Assembly (NCBI GenBank): GCA_035716845.1 | Contig: DASTJE010000144.1 | Location: 1 to 56,741 of the forward strand | Direction: 5' to 3' | DNA: 56,741 nucleotides | DNA from: CADEEN01 sp035716845 | Lineage (GTDB): Bacteria > Pseudomonadota > Gammaproteobacteria > Burkholderiales > Burkholderiaceae_C | Shown: positions 10,601-17,962 of the stretch, piece after piece | Numbering within the stretch: position 1 is the first letter of the stretch | Layout of the letters: the number at the start of each line of letters is the position of its first letter | Notes under the pieces: generated by a model | What the model was told of the DNA's origin: nothing | The model's database searches: none | Seen by the model: the letters and a program-made list of their open reading frames with translations, nothing else | Translations under genes and position numbers: made by a program

Positions 10601-11573
10601 CTTCCAGGCGCTGGCAGCCCTGAAGGTGGCCGCCGCGCCAGCGGCACATGCCGCAGCGCCGGCGCTGGCCGGTCGCGCCGCAGCGCGCAAGGCGGAGCCC
10701 CGGGCGCCGTCCGCCGAGGCGTCAGCGCAGGGGTACACGGCCTGGACGTTCGGTGAGCTGCCCGAGCTGATGGAGATCCGCAAAGGGGCACAGCTGCTGG
10801 TCGGATTTCCGGCGCTGGTCGACAAGGCGACGCATGTCGAGATCGAGGTCTTCGACGAGCCCGAGGTGGCAGCCGCGAAGCACCGCTGCGGCCTGCGTCG
10901 ACTCGTGGCGCTGGCCATCAAGGAACCGCTGAAATACCTCGACAAGAACGTGCCCGATGTGCAGAAGATGGGCGCAGCGTTCATGAGCCTGGGCACGGTG
11001 GAGGAGCTCAAGAGGCAGCTCGTCGAGCGGGCGCTCGACCGGGCCTTCCTCGCCGAGCCGCTGCCCACCGACGCGACCGCTTTCCAGGCCCGCATCGAGG
11101 AGGGCCGCACGCGACTGAACCTCATCGCCCACGAGGTGGCCCGGCTGGCGCTCGCGATCCTCACCGAGCATGCCGCCGCGCAGCGCAAGCTCAGGGACGG
11201 CAAGCCGCCCAAGGAGGTGGCCGAGGACGTTGCGCAGCAGTTGCAGCGCCTGGTGGGGCCGCAGTTCCTGCTGGCGACGCCATGGACGGCGCTGCAGCAC
11301 TTGCCGCGATACCTGAAGGCCGTCGTGCTGCGCCTCGAGAAGCTGCGCAGCGACCCTGCACGCGACGCCCAGCGCCTGGCCGAGCTGCGTCCGCTCGAGC
11401 AGCGGTACTGGCGGCGCCTGGCCGAGCGCAAGGGGGTGGCCGATGCGCGCCTGGACGAGTACCGCTGGCTGTTGGAGGAGTTGCGGGTGAGCCTGTTCGC
11501 GCAGGAGCTCCGCACGCCACAGCCGGTGAGCGCCAAGCGCCTGGACCGGGTCTGGCAGCAGCTTTCCGGATGA
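7647..11573 (+). CDS. hrpA: ATP-dependent RNA helicase HrpA (DEAH box)
   Basis: A very large (1308 aa) DEAH-box helicase, implicated in mRNA processing and rescue of stalled ribosomes in E. coli, where it has about 1300 aa. Walker A is GETGSGKTT at residues 38-46 and DEAH starts at residue 138 (IIDEAHERS). The second RecA domain carries the expected TNVAETSLTVPGIRYVIDSG and AAAQQRAGRCGR motifs. HA2 and OB-fold regions follow. The long C-terminal third matches the DUF3418 region of HrpA. A Pro/Ala-rich linker lies near residues 523-550. The start is GTG at 7647, in the context of a -10-like dyad rather than a ribosome site. Confidence 0.96.
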   Translation: MAVASSLPITFPESLPVSARREEIVRAFAAHPVIVVCGETGSGKTTQLPKIALSLGRGRVHGGGLIGHTQPRRIAASSVAKRIAEELNTPLGEVVGYKVRFQDRLQHGASVKLMTDGILLAETQADPELRAYDTLIIDEAHERSLNIDFLLGYLRQLLPRRPDLKVIVTSATIDAERFARHFASARGPAPVIQVSGRMFPVEQRWRPFEESREFDLNDAIVDAVDELWREGSGDILVFLPGEREIREAADRLHKHLAQHGVAGRRGGPPPDVLPLFARLSQAEQERVFNPGQGRRIVLATNVAETSLTVPGIRYVIDSGLARVKRYSYRSKVEQLQVEPISQAAAQQRAGRCGRVANGVCIRLYDEKDFAGRAPFTDPEILRSSLAGVILRMKSLRLGPVEDFPFLEPPPRKAIADGYALLAELNAVDEANELTPIGQELARLPLDPRVGRMILEARHRQALSEVLVIAAALSVQDVRDRPLDRQQIADERHRLFDDEKSEFLGTLRLWQWIEEGRGHVRHALQAPPSRGAVAPSGTARPAAGMDARPSPAHKLSNRQQEQRLREQFISPRRVREWRDIHSQLHTVVAEHGWRLNGTPATYEQLHLSLLSGLLGNVGCRSDDDEWYLGARGIKFWRHPAANLSRRPGRWVVCAELVETTRLFGRGLAAIEPHWLPQIAGHLLKTQLLEPHWEKKAAEVVALERATLYGIVVYSNRRVNFGRVDPKAAREIFIRHALVEGEWDTKLTFLAHNRKLISQVQDLEHKQRRQDVLVDDELIHSFYDQQLPGDVCSGAGLERWYRDEVKKQPKLLQLTREELMRHEAAGITTAAFPRTIRLGGVDCAASYLHEPGDARDGVTVSVPIYALNQVSEERCEWLVPGMLPAKVMALCKSLPQKPRARLVPLPDAVAEFCALMSFAQGSLVDALLKAVRDRTQLAVQRNDFKLDQLAPHLFMNFRVVDENGRQLGMGRNLAALKAELGGQARSAFQALAALKVAAAPAAHAAAPALAGRAAARKAEPRAPSAEASAQGYTAWTFGELPELMEIRKGAQLLVGFPALVDKATHVEIEVFDEPEVAAAKHRCGLRRLVALAIKEPLKYLDKNVPDVQKMGAAFMSLGTVEELKRQLVERALDRAFLAEPLPTDATAFQARIEEGRTRLNLIAHEVARLALAILTEHAAAQRKLRDGKPPKEVAEDVAQQLQRLVGPQFLLATPWTALQHLPRYLKAVVLRLEKLRSDPARDAQRLAELRPLEQRYWRRLAERKGVADARLDEYRWLLEELRVSLFAQELRTPQPVSAKRLDRVWQQLSG

Positions 11574-11598
11574 GCCGCCGGCGGGCGTGCCCGGCTCA
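11571..11598. terminator. Inverted repeat holding both convergent stop codons (hrpA/serB)
   Basis: TGAGCC (11571-11576) and GGCTCA (11593-11598) form a perfect 6-bp outer stem, with an inner CGGG/CCCG pairing. The hrpA stop is in the left arm and the serB stop in the right arm. It could act as a bidirectional terminator, but neither side has a U-tract. Confidence 0.35.
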
Positions 11599-12312
11599 GC
11601 GCACGATCTCGAGCAGGCGGTCCAGGCCGCCGTCGTCGATCGCCACCATCGCCTGTTCGCGCACGCGCGGCTTGGCGTGGTACGCCACGGAGAGCCCTGC
11701 CTCGGCCATCATGGGCAGGTCGTTCGCGCCGTCGCCCACCGCGATCGCCTCGGCCGGGGCGCAGCCGATCGCGCTGCAGGTCTGCAGCAGCATGCGCCGC
11801 TTCTCGGCACCGTCGCAGATGTCGCCCCAGGGTTGATCGACCATCCGGCCGGTCAACCGCCCGTCGGCGATCTCGAGCTCGTTGCTGCGCGTGTAGTCCA
11901 GACGCAGCCGATCGCGCACGCGATCGGTGAAGAACGTGAATCCGCCGGAAACGAGCAGCGTGCTCAGGCCCGCCGCCTGGCAGGCCGCCACCAGGCGCTC
12001 GGCGCCGGGGTTGAGCTGCAGGCGTTCGCGGTACACCGCCTCGAGTGCGGACACCGGTACGCCCGCCAGCAATGCCACGCGCCGGCGCAGGCTGTCCTTG
12101 TAGTCGGCGATCTCCCCGCGCATCGCGGCTTCGGTGATCGCGGCAACCTCGGCCTTGCGCCCCGCGGCGTCGGCGATCTCGTCCACGCATTCGATGCTGA
12201 TGAGCGTGGAGTCCATGTCGAAGGCAATCAGGCGGAAGCCGGCCAGCCGGAGGGGAGGCACGAGGCCGCGGATGCACAGGCCGGGCGCGAATACGGTGGC
12301 GGGTGTCGTCAT
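11596..12312 (-). CDS. serB: Phosphoserine phosphatase SerB
   Basis: HAD-superfamily phosphatase for the last step of serine synthesis (phosphoserine to serine). At 238 aa it is the short form without a long N-terminal regulatory domain. The nucleophile motif is FDMDSTLISIECVDEIAD, the second motif Ser is in LLVSGGFTFFTDRV, and the acidic motif IAVGDGANDLPMMAEAG is intact. ATG at 12310-12312 overlaps the mfd stop by 4 nt, so the two are translationally coupled. It converges on hrpA with 22 bp between the coding ends. Confidence 0.96.
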   Translation of the reverse strand: MTTPATVFAPGLCIRGLVPPLRLAGFRLIAFDMDSTLISIECVDEIADAAGRKAEVAAITEAAMRGEIADYKDSLRRRVALLAGVPVSALEAVYRERLQLNPGAERLVAACQAAGLSTLLVSGGFTFFTDRVRDRLRLDYTRSNELEIADGRLTGRMVDQPWGDICDGAEKRRMLLQTCSAIGCAPAEAIAVGDGANDLPMMAEAGLSVAYHAKPRVREQAMVAIDDGGLDRLLEIVR

Positions 12313-15300
12313 GGGATGGCGGGGGAGGGCGTCCCCAGGCTGCGCAGCACGTCGCGGACCTGCTGCGCGCGGTCCTGGGCCGAAGGGAGGTCGCGCTCGA
12401 TGCGCAGCTTGTCGTTGCCGGCGAGCCTGATGTGGCGGTTCTTCTGCACCAGCTCGATGATGCGCAGGGCCTCGACCGGGGGATTGGGGCGGAAGGCGAT
12501 CACCGTCAGCCTGGGGCCGGCGTCCACCTTGAGCACGCCATAGGGCTTGGCCAGCACGCGCAGGCGGTGCGTGTCGAACAGGGTCTGCCCCTGGGTCGGC
12601 AGCTTGCCGAAGCGATCGGTGACCTCTTCGAGCAGGGCATCGATCTGCTCGCTGCGCTCGGCGGTGGCCAGGCGCTTGTAGAGCGACAGGCGTGCGTGCA
12701 CGTCGCCGCAGTAGGCATCGGGGAGCAGGGCCGGCGCGTGCAGGTTGATCTCGGTGGCGCCGAACAGGCCGCCGAGCGGCGACAGCAGGTCGGGTTCGCG
12801 CCCGGCCCTCAGCGAACGCACGGCTTCGGCCAGCATGTCGTTGTAGAGCTGGAAGCCGACTTCCATCATGTTGCCGCTCTGGTGCTCGCCCAGCACCTCG
12901 CCGGCACCGCGGATCTCCAGGTCGTGCATCGCGAGGTAGAAGCCGCTGCCCAGCTCCTCCATCGCCTGGATGGCCTCCAGTCGCTGTGCGGCCTGCTTGG
13001 TCAGGCCCTCGACGTCGGGCACCATCAGGTAGGCGTAGGCCTGGTGGTGGCTGCGCCCGACGCGGCCGCGCAACTGGTGCAGCTGGGCAAGGCCGAACTT
13101 GTCGGCCCGGCTGATGACGATGGTGTTGGCGCTGGGCACGTCGATGCCCGTCTCGATGATCGTCGAGCACAGCAGCAGGTTGTGCCGCTGGGCCACGAAG
13201 TCCCGCATCACGCGCTCCAGTTCGCGCTCGGGCATCTGGCCGTGCGCCACCGCGATGCGCGCCTCGGGCAGCAGTTCGGCGAGCTTGTTGCGCCGATGCT
13301 CGATGGTCTCGACCTCGTTGTGCAGGAAGTAGACCTGCCCGCCACGCTTGAGCTCGCGCAGCACTGCCTCGCGAATGGTGCCCGCGCTCTCGTTGCGCAC
13401 GAAGGTCTTGATGGCCAGTCGCCGTTGCGGGGCGGTGGCGATCACCGACAGGTCGCGCAGCCCCTCCAGCGCCATGCCCAGCGTGCGCGGGATCGGCGTG
13501 GCGGTGAGCGTGAGCACGTCGACCTCGCTGCGCAGGGCCTTGATGGCCTCCTTGTGGCGCACGCCGAAGCGGTGCTCCTCGTCGATGACGAGCAGGCCCA
13601 GGCGCGCGAACTTCACGTCGGGCGAAAGCAGCTTGTGCGTGCCCACGACGATGTCGATGGCGCCCGAGGCGAGCCCGTCGAGCGCGCCCTTCACCTCCTT
13701 GGCGGTGCGAAAGCGCGACAGCTCGGCCACCTTCACCGGCCAGGGGCCGAAGCGGTCGACGAGGGTCTGGTAGTGCTGCTCGGCCAGCAGCGTGGTGGGC
13801 GCCAGGATCGCCACCTGCTTGCCGCCCATCACCGCGACGAAGGCCGCGCGCAGCGCCACTTCGGTCTTGCCGAACCCGACGTCGCCGCAGACCAGCCGGT
13901 CCATCGGCTTCGGGCTCACCAGGTCCTGGATCACCGCATGGATGGCGGCACGCTGGTCGGCCGTCTCCTCGAAGCCGAAGCTGGCGGCGAAGGCCTCGTA
14001 GTCGTGCGCCGAGTAGCGGTGCGCGTGGCCTTCGCGCGCGGCGCGGCGCGCGTACAGCGCCAGCAGTTCGGCCGCGGTGTCGCGCACCTGCTCGGCCGCG
14101 CGGCGCTTGGCCTTCTCCCACTGCCCCGAGCCGAGCTTGTGCAGCGGCGCCTCGTCGGCCGACACGCCGGTGTAGCGGCCGATCAGGTGCAGCTGCGACA
14201 CCGGCACGTACAGCGTGGCCTGGTCGGCGTACTCGAGGTGCAGGAATTCGCTCGGGCCCCCATCCTGTCCGTTCGCCAGGTCGATGTTCAGCAGCCCACG
14301 GTAGCGCCCGATGCCGTGGTTCACGTGCACCACCGGGTCGCCGACCTTGAGCTCCGACAGATCCTTGATCAGCGCGTCGACGTCGCTGGTCTGCTCCTGC
14401 TTGCGCCGCCGTCGCGCCGACGGGCCGCTGGCGAAGAGTTCGGTCTCGGTGACGAACTGGAGGGCCGCAAGGTTGCCTTCGCGCTGCCAATGGAAGCCGG
14501 CGGCCAGCGGCGCGGCGACGATGGCGACCTTCTCGGCGCCGGCCTCGAACTCGGCCAGCGAGCCCACGCTCGGCACCGCGAGCTTGTGGTCGCGCAGCAG
14601 GTCGAGCAGGCTTTCGCGCCGGCCTTCGCTCTCGGCGGCGATCAGCACGCGCGCGGGCGTCGTGGCGAGGTGCTGCTCCAGGCGAGCCAGCGGCTCGGTG
14701 GCGTTGCGGTCCACGGCCAGGCCCGGCAGCGGGCGCGCCCATTCGAGCGGCTCGGCGCCGCGCAGCGCCAGCGTGGCGTGCGGCTGCGTCAGCGCGAAGA
14801 ACTCCTCCGTGCGCAGGAAGATCTCCTCCGGCGGCAGGATCGGGCGCTCCGGATCGTGCTGCAGGAAGCGGTGCCGCTCGCGCGTGTCGTTCCAGAAACG
14901 CCCGAGCGCGGCGTCGACCTCGCCGTGCAGCACCAGCGTCGCGCCACCGCCGAAGTACTCGAAGACGGTGGCGGTCTGCTCGAAGAACAACGGCAGGAAG
15001 TACTCGATGCCGGCCGTGGCGATGCCCGCGCCCAGGTCCTTGTAGATGCGGCTCTTGGTCGGGTCGCCCTCGAGCTTCTCGCGCCAGCGCGCACGGAAGG
15101 TGGTGCGCGCCACGTCGCTCATCGGGAACTCGCGGCCCGGCAACAGCCGCACCTCGGGCACCGGGAACAGGCTGCGCTGGCTGTCGGGGTCGAAGGTGCG
15201 GATCGAGTCGATCTCGTCGCCGAACAGGTCGACGCGGTAGGGCACCGGCGAGCCCATCGGGAACAGGTCGATCAGCCCGCCGCGCACCGCGTACTCGCCC

Positions 15301-15776
15301 GGCGACACGACCTGGCTGACATGCGCGTAGCCCGCCAGCGTGAGCTGGGCCTTGAGGGCGGCCTCGTCGAGCCTGTCCTTCTGCCGGAACCGGAATGTCG
15401 TGGCCGCCAGGAAGGACGGCGGCGCGAGCCGGGTCAGGGCGGTGGTGGCCGGCAGCAGCAGGACATCCACGTCCTTGGTCGACCACAGCCGCCACAGCGT
15501 GGCCAGGCGTTCCGAGATCAGGTCCTGATGCGGGCTGAAGGTGTCGTACGGAAGCGTCTCCCAGTCCGGGAACAACGCAATGCGCAGCCCGGGCACGAAG
15601 AAAGGCAGTTCATCGGCCAGGCGCTGGGCGTCGGCCGGCTCGGCGGTGACGATGGCCGTGAGCTGCCGCGCCGCCGTCGAGCGTGCCGCCAGCCGCGCAA
15701 GCAGCAGCGCGTCGGCCGAGCCGACGGGCCGCGGCAACGTGAAGCGCTTGCCTGGCGCCAGGGAGGGAAGCTGCAT
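12309..15776 (-). CDS. mfd: Transcription-repair coupling factor Mfd
   Basis: DNA translocase that displaces RNA polymerase stalled at lesions and recruits UvrA. The protein is 1155 aa from the preferred ATG (15774-15776, MQLPSLAPGKRFTLPRP); a Met 14 codons upstream is also possible. Order of parts: UvrB-like N-terminal module (FVPGLRIALFPDWETLPYDT), RNA-polymerase-interacting CarD-like domain (KVGDPVVHVNHGIGRYRG), then RecG-like helicase with Walker A GDVGFGKTE (Lys637) and DEEH at 732-735, the second helicase motor (GRVGRSHHQAYAYL) and the C-terminal TRCF domain. It shares a symmetric promoter region with divergent ispD and is followed by serB with a 4-nt overlap. Confidence 0.97.
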   Translation of the reverse strand: MQLPSLAPGKRFTLPRPVGSADALLLARLAARSTAARQLTAIVTAEPADAQRLADELPFFVPGLRIALFPDWETLPYDTFSPHQDLISERLATLWRLWSTKDVDVLLLPATTALTRLAPPSFLAATTFRFRQKDRLDEAALKAQLTLAGYAHVSQVVSPGEYAVRGGLIDLFPMGSPVPYRVDLFGDEIDSIRTFDPDSQRSLFPVPEVRLLPGREFPMSDVARTTFRARWREKLEGDPTKSRIYKDLGAGIATAGIEYFLPLFFEQTATVFEYFGGGATLVLHGEVDAALGRFWNDTRERHRFLQHDPERPILPPEEIFLRTEEFFALTQPHATLALRGAEPLEWARPLPGLAVDRNATEPLARLEQHLATTPARVLIAAESEGRRESLLDLLRDHKLAVPSVGSLAEFEAGAEKVAIVAAPLAAGFHWQREGNLAALQFVTETELFASGPSARRRRKQEQTSDVDALIKDLSELKVGDPVVHVNHGIGRYRGLLNIDLANGQDGGPSEFLHLEYADQATLYVPVSQLHLIGRYTGVSADEAPLHKLGSGQWEKAKRRAAEQVRDTAAELLALYARRAAREGHAHRYSAHDYEAFAASFGFEETADQRAAIHAVIQDLVSPKPMDRLVCGDVGFGKTEVALRAAFVAVMGGKQVAILAPTTLLAEQHYQTLVDRFGPWPVKVAELSRFRTAKEVKGALDGLASGAIDIVVGTHKLLSPDVKFARLGLLVIDEEHRFGVRHKEAIKALRSEVDVLTLTATPIPRTLGMALEGLRDLSVIATAPQRRLAIKTFVRNESAGTIREAVLRELKRGGQVYFLHNEVETIEHRRNKLAELLPEARIAVAHGQMPERELERVMRDFVAQRHNLLLCSTIIETGIDVPSANTIVISRADKFGLAQLHQLRGRVGRSHHQAYAYLMVPDVEGLTKQAAQRLEAIQAMEELGSGFYLAMHDLEIRGAGEVLGEHQSGNMMEVGFQLYNDMLAEAVRSLRAGREPDLLSPLGGLFGATEINLHAPALLPDAYCGDVHARLSLYKRLATAERSEQIDALLEEVTDRFGKLPTQGQTLFDTHRLRVLAKPYGVLKVDAGPRLTVIAFRPNPPVEALRIIELVQKNRHIRLAGNDKLRIERDLPSAQDRAQQVRDVLRSLGTPSPAIP

Positions 15777-15799
15777 CGAGGGATCCGACAGGGGCGCGA

Positions 15800-15809
15800 A
15801 TTCTAGAAT
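15800..15809. promoter_or_regulatory. Symmetric -10 palindrome for divergent mfd and ispD
   Basis: ATTCTAGAAT is a perfect palindrome carrying TAGAAT on the plus strand (15804-15809) and on the minus strand (15800-15805). Plus-strand initiation about 7 nt later falls at the ispD start codon (15817). Minus-strand initiation near 15793 leaves a leader of about 17 nt for mfd. No clear -35 is seen on either side. Confidence 0.5.
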
Positions 15810-15816
15810 CTGCCCC

Positions 15817-16521
15817 ATGACGGCCGCGCCTGACGTGCATTGCTATGCCCTCGTGCCCTGCGCGGGGGTCGGCGAACGTGCCGCGGCGGGCGGGCCCAAG
15901 CAGTACGCCCGGCTGGGCGACCGCAGCGTCGTGGCGCACACGCTCGACGCGCTGGCGCGCGTGGAGGCGCTGACGCGCACGCTGGTGGTGCTGGCCCCGG
16001 GCGATCGGCAGTTCGAGGCGGCGGCGCCCGGGTTTGGCGGCTGGGTCGAACGCTGCGGCGGCGCCACCCGGGCGGCCACGGTGCGCGCGGGTCTCGACGC
16101 GTTGCGCCGGCATGGCGCACGCGAGACGGACTGGGTCCTGGTCCACGATGCGGCGCGCTGCCTCCTGCGAGCCCAGCTCGTGGAGCGCCTGATCGAGGCG
16201 TGTCGGGACGACGCGGTGGGCGGTCTGCTGGCGCTGCCTGTGGCCGACACGCTCAAGCAGGCCGATGCCGCGGGGCGCGTGCGTGCCACGGTCGACCGCG
16301 CCGGCATGTGGGCGGCACAGACGCCGCAGATGTTCCGGATCGGTCGCCTGGTACAGGCGCTCGACCGCGCCGGCCCGGCGGTGACCGACGAGTCGAGCGC
16401 GATCGAGGCCCTCGGCCTGGCGCCGCGGCTCGTGCCGGGCGAAGCCGACAACTTCAAGCTGACCTACCCCGAAGACTTCGCGCGCGCACAACGCGTACTG
16501 ACAGAAAGGACGCTCGCATGA
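15817..16521 (+). CDS. ispD: 2-C-methyl-D-erythritol 4-phosphate cytidylyltransferase IspD
   Basis: Third step of the MEP isoprenoid pathway: transfers CMP from CTP to methylerythritol phosphate. It is 234 aa, typical length. The nucleotide-binding N-terminus ALVPCAGVGERAAAGGPKQY holds the Gly-rich loop and Lys. DWVLVHDAARCLL, ATVDRAGMWAAQTPQMFR and the closing DNFKLTYPEDFARA are family signatures. ATG at 15817-15819 has no ribosome site and lies about 8 nt after a TAGAAT box, so a leaderless mRNA is likely. It overlaps ispF by 4 nt, forming the usual ispDF pair. Confidence 0.97.
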   Translation: MTAAPDVHCYALVPCAGVGERAAAGGPKQYARLGDRSVVAHTLDALARVEALTRTLVVLAPGDRQFEAAAPGFGGWVERCGGATRAATVRAGLDALRRHGARETDWVLVHDAARCLLRAQLVERLIEACRDDAVGGLLALPVADTLKQADAAGRVRATVDRAGMWAAQTPQMFRIGRLVQALDRAGPAVTDESSAIEALGLAPRLVPGEADNFKLTYPEDFARAQRVLTERTLA

Positions 16522-17000
16522 CGCTGCGCATCGGCGAAGGCTGGGACATCCATGCCCTGGTGGCCGGCCGGCCCTTGATCCTGGGGGGCGTGCACGTTCC
16601 GCACGACAAGGGACTCGACGGCCACTCGGACGCCGACGCGCTGGCGCATGCCATCACCGATGCACTGCTGGGGGCGGCCGGCCTGGGTGACATCGGGCGC
16701 CACTTCCCCGACACCGACGCCGCCTACCGCGGCGCCGATTCGCTGGCGTTGCTGGCCGAGGCGGCGCGACGCGTGCGTGCCGGGGGATGGACCCTCTGCA
16801 ATGTCGACAGCACCGTGGTGGCGCAAGCGCCCAAGCTCGCACCGCACATTCCGGCGATGCGCGAGCGTCTGGCCGCTGCGCTCGACCTGGAGGCCGACCA
16901 GGTCAATGTGAAGGCCAAGACGGCCGAGCGCATGGGCCCCGTGGGCGAAGGGCGCGCGATCGAGGCGCGCGCCGTGTGCCTGCTGCTGCGCGCAGCCTGA
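16518..17000 (+). CDS. ispF: 2-C-methyl-D-erythritol 2,4-cyclodiphosphate synthase IspF
   Basis: Cyclises the CDP-methylerythritol phosphate product to MEcPP, releasing CMP, in the MEP isoprenoid pathway. At 160 aa it is normal. The metal-binding GEGWDIHAL motif (Asp and His) opens the protein. GHSDADALAHAITDALLGAA and DIGRHFPDTD are the active-site segments, and NVKAKTAERMGPVGEG is the C-terminal signature. The start ATG overlaps the ispD stop (ATGA). The gene converges on an Hsp20 gene with 9 bp between stop codons. Confidence 0.97.
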   Translation: MTLRIGEGWDIHALVAGRPLILGGVHVPHDKGLDGHSDADALAHAITDALLGAAGLGDIGRHFPDTDAAYRGADSLALLAEAARRVRAGGWTLCNVDSTVVAQAPKLAPHIPAMRERLAAALDLEADQVNVKAKTAERMGPVGEGRAIEARAVCLLLRAA

Positions 17001-17009
17001 TCGCGCGTC

Positions 17010-17390
17010 TCAGGCGACGGTGACCGTGACCTTGCGCGGCTGTGCGTGCTCGGCCTTGGGGATACGCAGGCGCAGCACGCCCTGGCTGAACTCGGCGCTG
17101 ACCTTGTCGGACGCCAGTTCCTTGCTGAGCGTGAAGCTGCGGCGGTAGCGCGCCAGCTGCACCTCGGCGTGGCTGGCCTGCATGCCCGCAGGCACGTCGA
17201 GCACGACCTCGCCTTCGAGATGGAGCGTGTCGCCGTCGACGCGAACGTCGAGCTTGTCGCGCGGCACGCCCGGCAGGTCGGCGTACAGCGTGATGCCGGC
17301 GCCGTCCTCGATCACGTCCACCGGCGGCCACAGGGCGGGCTCGGCGCGCGCAGGCGAGGTGGTCTCGCGGCTGGGGGTGACGGCATTCAT
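17010..17390 (-). CDS. Small heat-shock protein, Hsp20/alpha-crystallin family (second of pair)
   Basis: ATP-independent holdase chaperone of 126 aa. After a variable N-terminal arm the alpha-crystallin domain starts near residue 24 (PPVDVIEDGAGITLYADLPG) and ends with the AEFSQGVLRLRIPKAE segment, which resembles the usual GVLxVxxPK strand. A strong AAGGAGG ribosome site precedes ATG 17388-17390. It lies 19 bp after another Hsp20 gene on the same strand, so the two are presumably co-transcribed and may form mixed oligomers. Confidence 0.92.
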   Translation of the reverse strand: MNAVTPSRETTSPARAEPALWPPVDVIEDGAGITLYADLPGVPRDKLDVRVDGDTLHLEGEVVLDVPAGMQASHAEVQLARYRRSFTLSKELASDKVSAEFSQGVLRLRIPKAEHAQPRKVTVTVA

Positions 17391-17409
17391 CGTGGTCCTC
17401 CTTGCGGTC

Positions 17410-17847
17410 TCATTGCACTTCGATGCGGCGCGGCTGGGCGGCCGCCTTGCGTTGCAGGCTCACGCGCAGCACGCCGTCGCGGTAGCTGGCGGCGACGGCG
17501 CCGGGATCGACGTCGTCGGGCAGGCTGAGGACGCGGCGGAACCGCCCGCTGAAACGCTCGTTGGCATGCAGCGTGGTCTTCTCGTCGCTGGCCGGCAGGC
17601 CGAGCTTGCGCTCGCCGGCAATCGTCAACACCCCGCGGTCGATGCTGACGTCGATCGCGGCCGGGTCCAGGCCGGGCGCGAAGGCGTACACCTCCACGCT
17701 GTGCGGCGTGCCACCGACGTTCAGCGCCGGGTAGCCCCCGCGGCCCGGACCACGGATGGCGGGCGTCCGCTCGAACGCGTCGAACACCTCGCGCTGCAAG
17801 CGGTCCATCTCTGCGAACAGGTCACGTGCAAACAGGCTTCGGTACAT
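17410..17847 (-). CDS. Small heat-shock protein, Hsp20/alpha-crystallin family (first of pair)
   Basis: A 145-aa Hsp20 chaperone. The N-terminus MYRSLFARDLFAEMDRLQRE resembles IbpA-type sHsps, followed by a short Gly/Pro-rich linker (RGPGRGGYP). The crystallin domain runs through VEVYAFAPGLDPAAIDVSI and ERFSGRFRRVLSLPDDVD to YRDGVLRVSLQRK, which holds the conserved GVL. The ribosome site AGGAGGA is strong and fixes ATG 17845-17847. A CTTGAAA element lies about 80 bp upstream, compatible with heat-shock control. It is the promoter-proximal member of the tandem pair. Confidence 0.93.
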   Translation of the reverse strand: MYRSLFARDLFAEMDRLQREVFDAFERTPAIRGPGRGGYPALNVGGTPHSVEVYAFAPGLDPAAIDVSIDRGVLTIAGERKLGLPASDEKTTLHANERFSGRFRRVLSLPDDVDPGAVAASYRDGVLRVSLQRKAAAQPRRIEVQ

Positions 17848-17928
17848 GGGGTTCCTCCTGGCCGATGACAAGACCGGCGACGAACGCGTCGCCCGTCGAT
17901 GGCATGCAGGTAGGAGCGGGGCACGGGT

Positions 17929-17935
17929 TTTCAAG
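17929..17935 (-). promoter_or_regulatory. CTTGAAA heat-shock (sigma32-type) -35 candidate
   Basis: Minus-strand CTTGAAA exactly matches the sigma32 -35 consensus and lies upstream of the two Hsp20 genes. The -10 is poorly matched: a C-rich stretch follows at short spacing but not a clean CCCCAT-type element. The assignment rests on the -35 and the gene context. Confidence 0.35.
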
Positions 17936-17962
17936 GCCCCCGCGGGCCGTGCCGCGGCGCCG

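Noticed and set aside
7599..10649. A 1016-codon open frame on the minus strand opposite hrpA
   Set aside because: Same cause: few stop codons arise antisense to GC-rich genes. The composition is His/Arg/Ala-rich and matches no family, while hrpA is complete.
12303..15806. A 1167-codon open frame on the plus strand opposite mfd
   Set aside because: It is the antisense shadow of a textbook mfd gene in GC-rich DNA. The translation is low-complexity (Arg/Gly/His/Ala-rich) with no recognisable motif.
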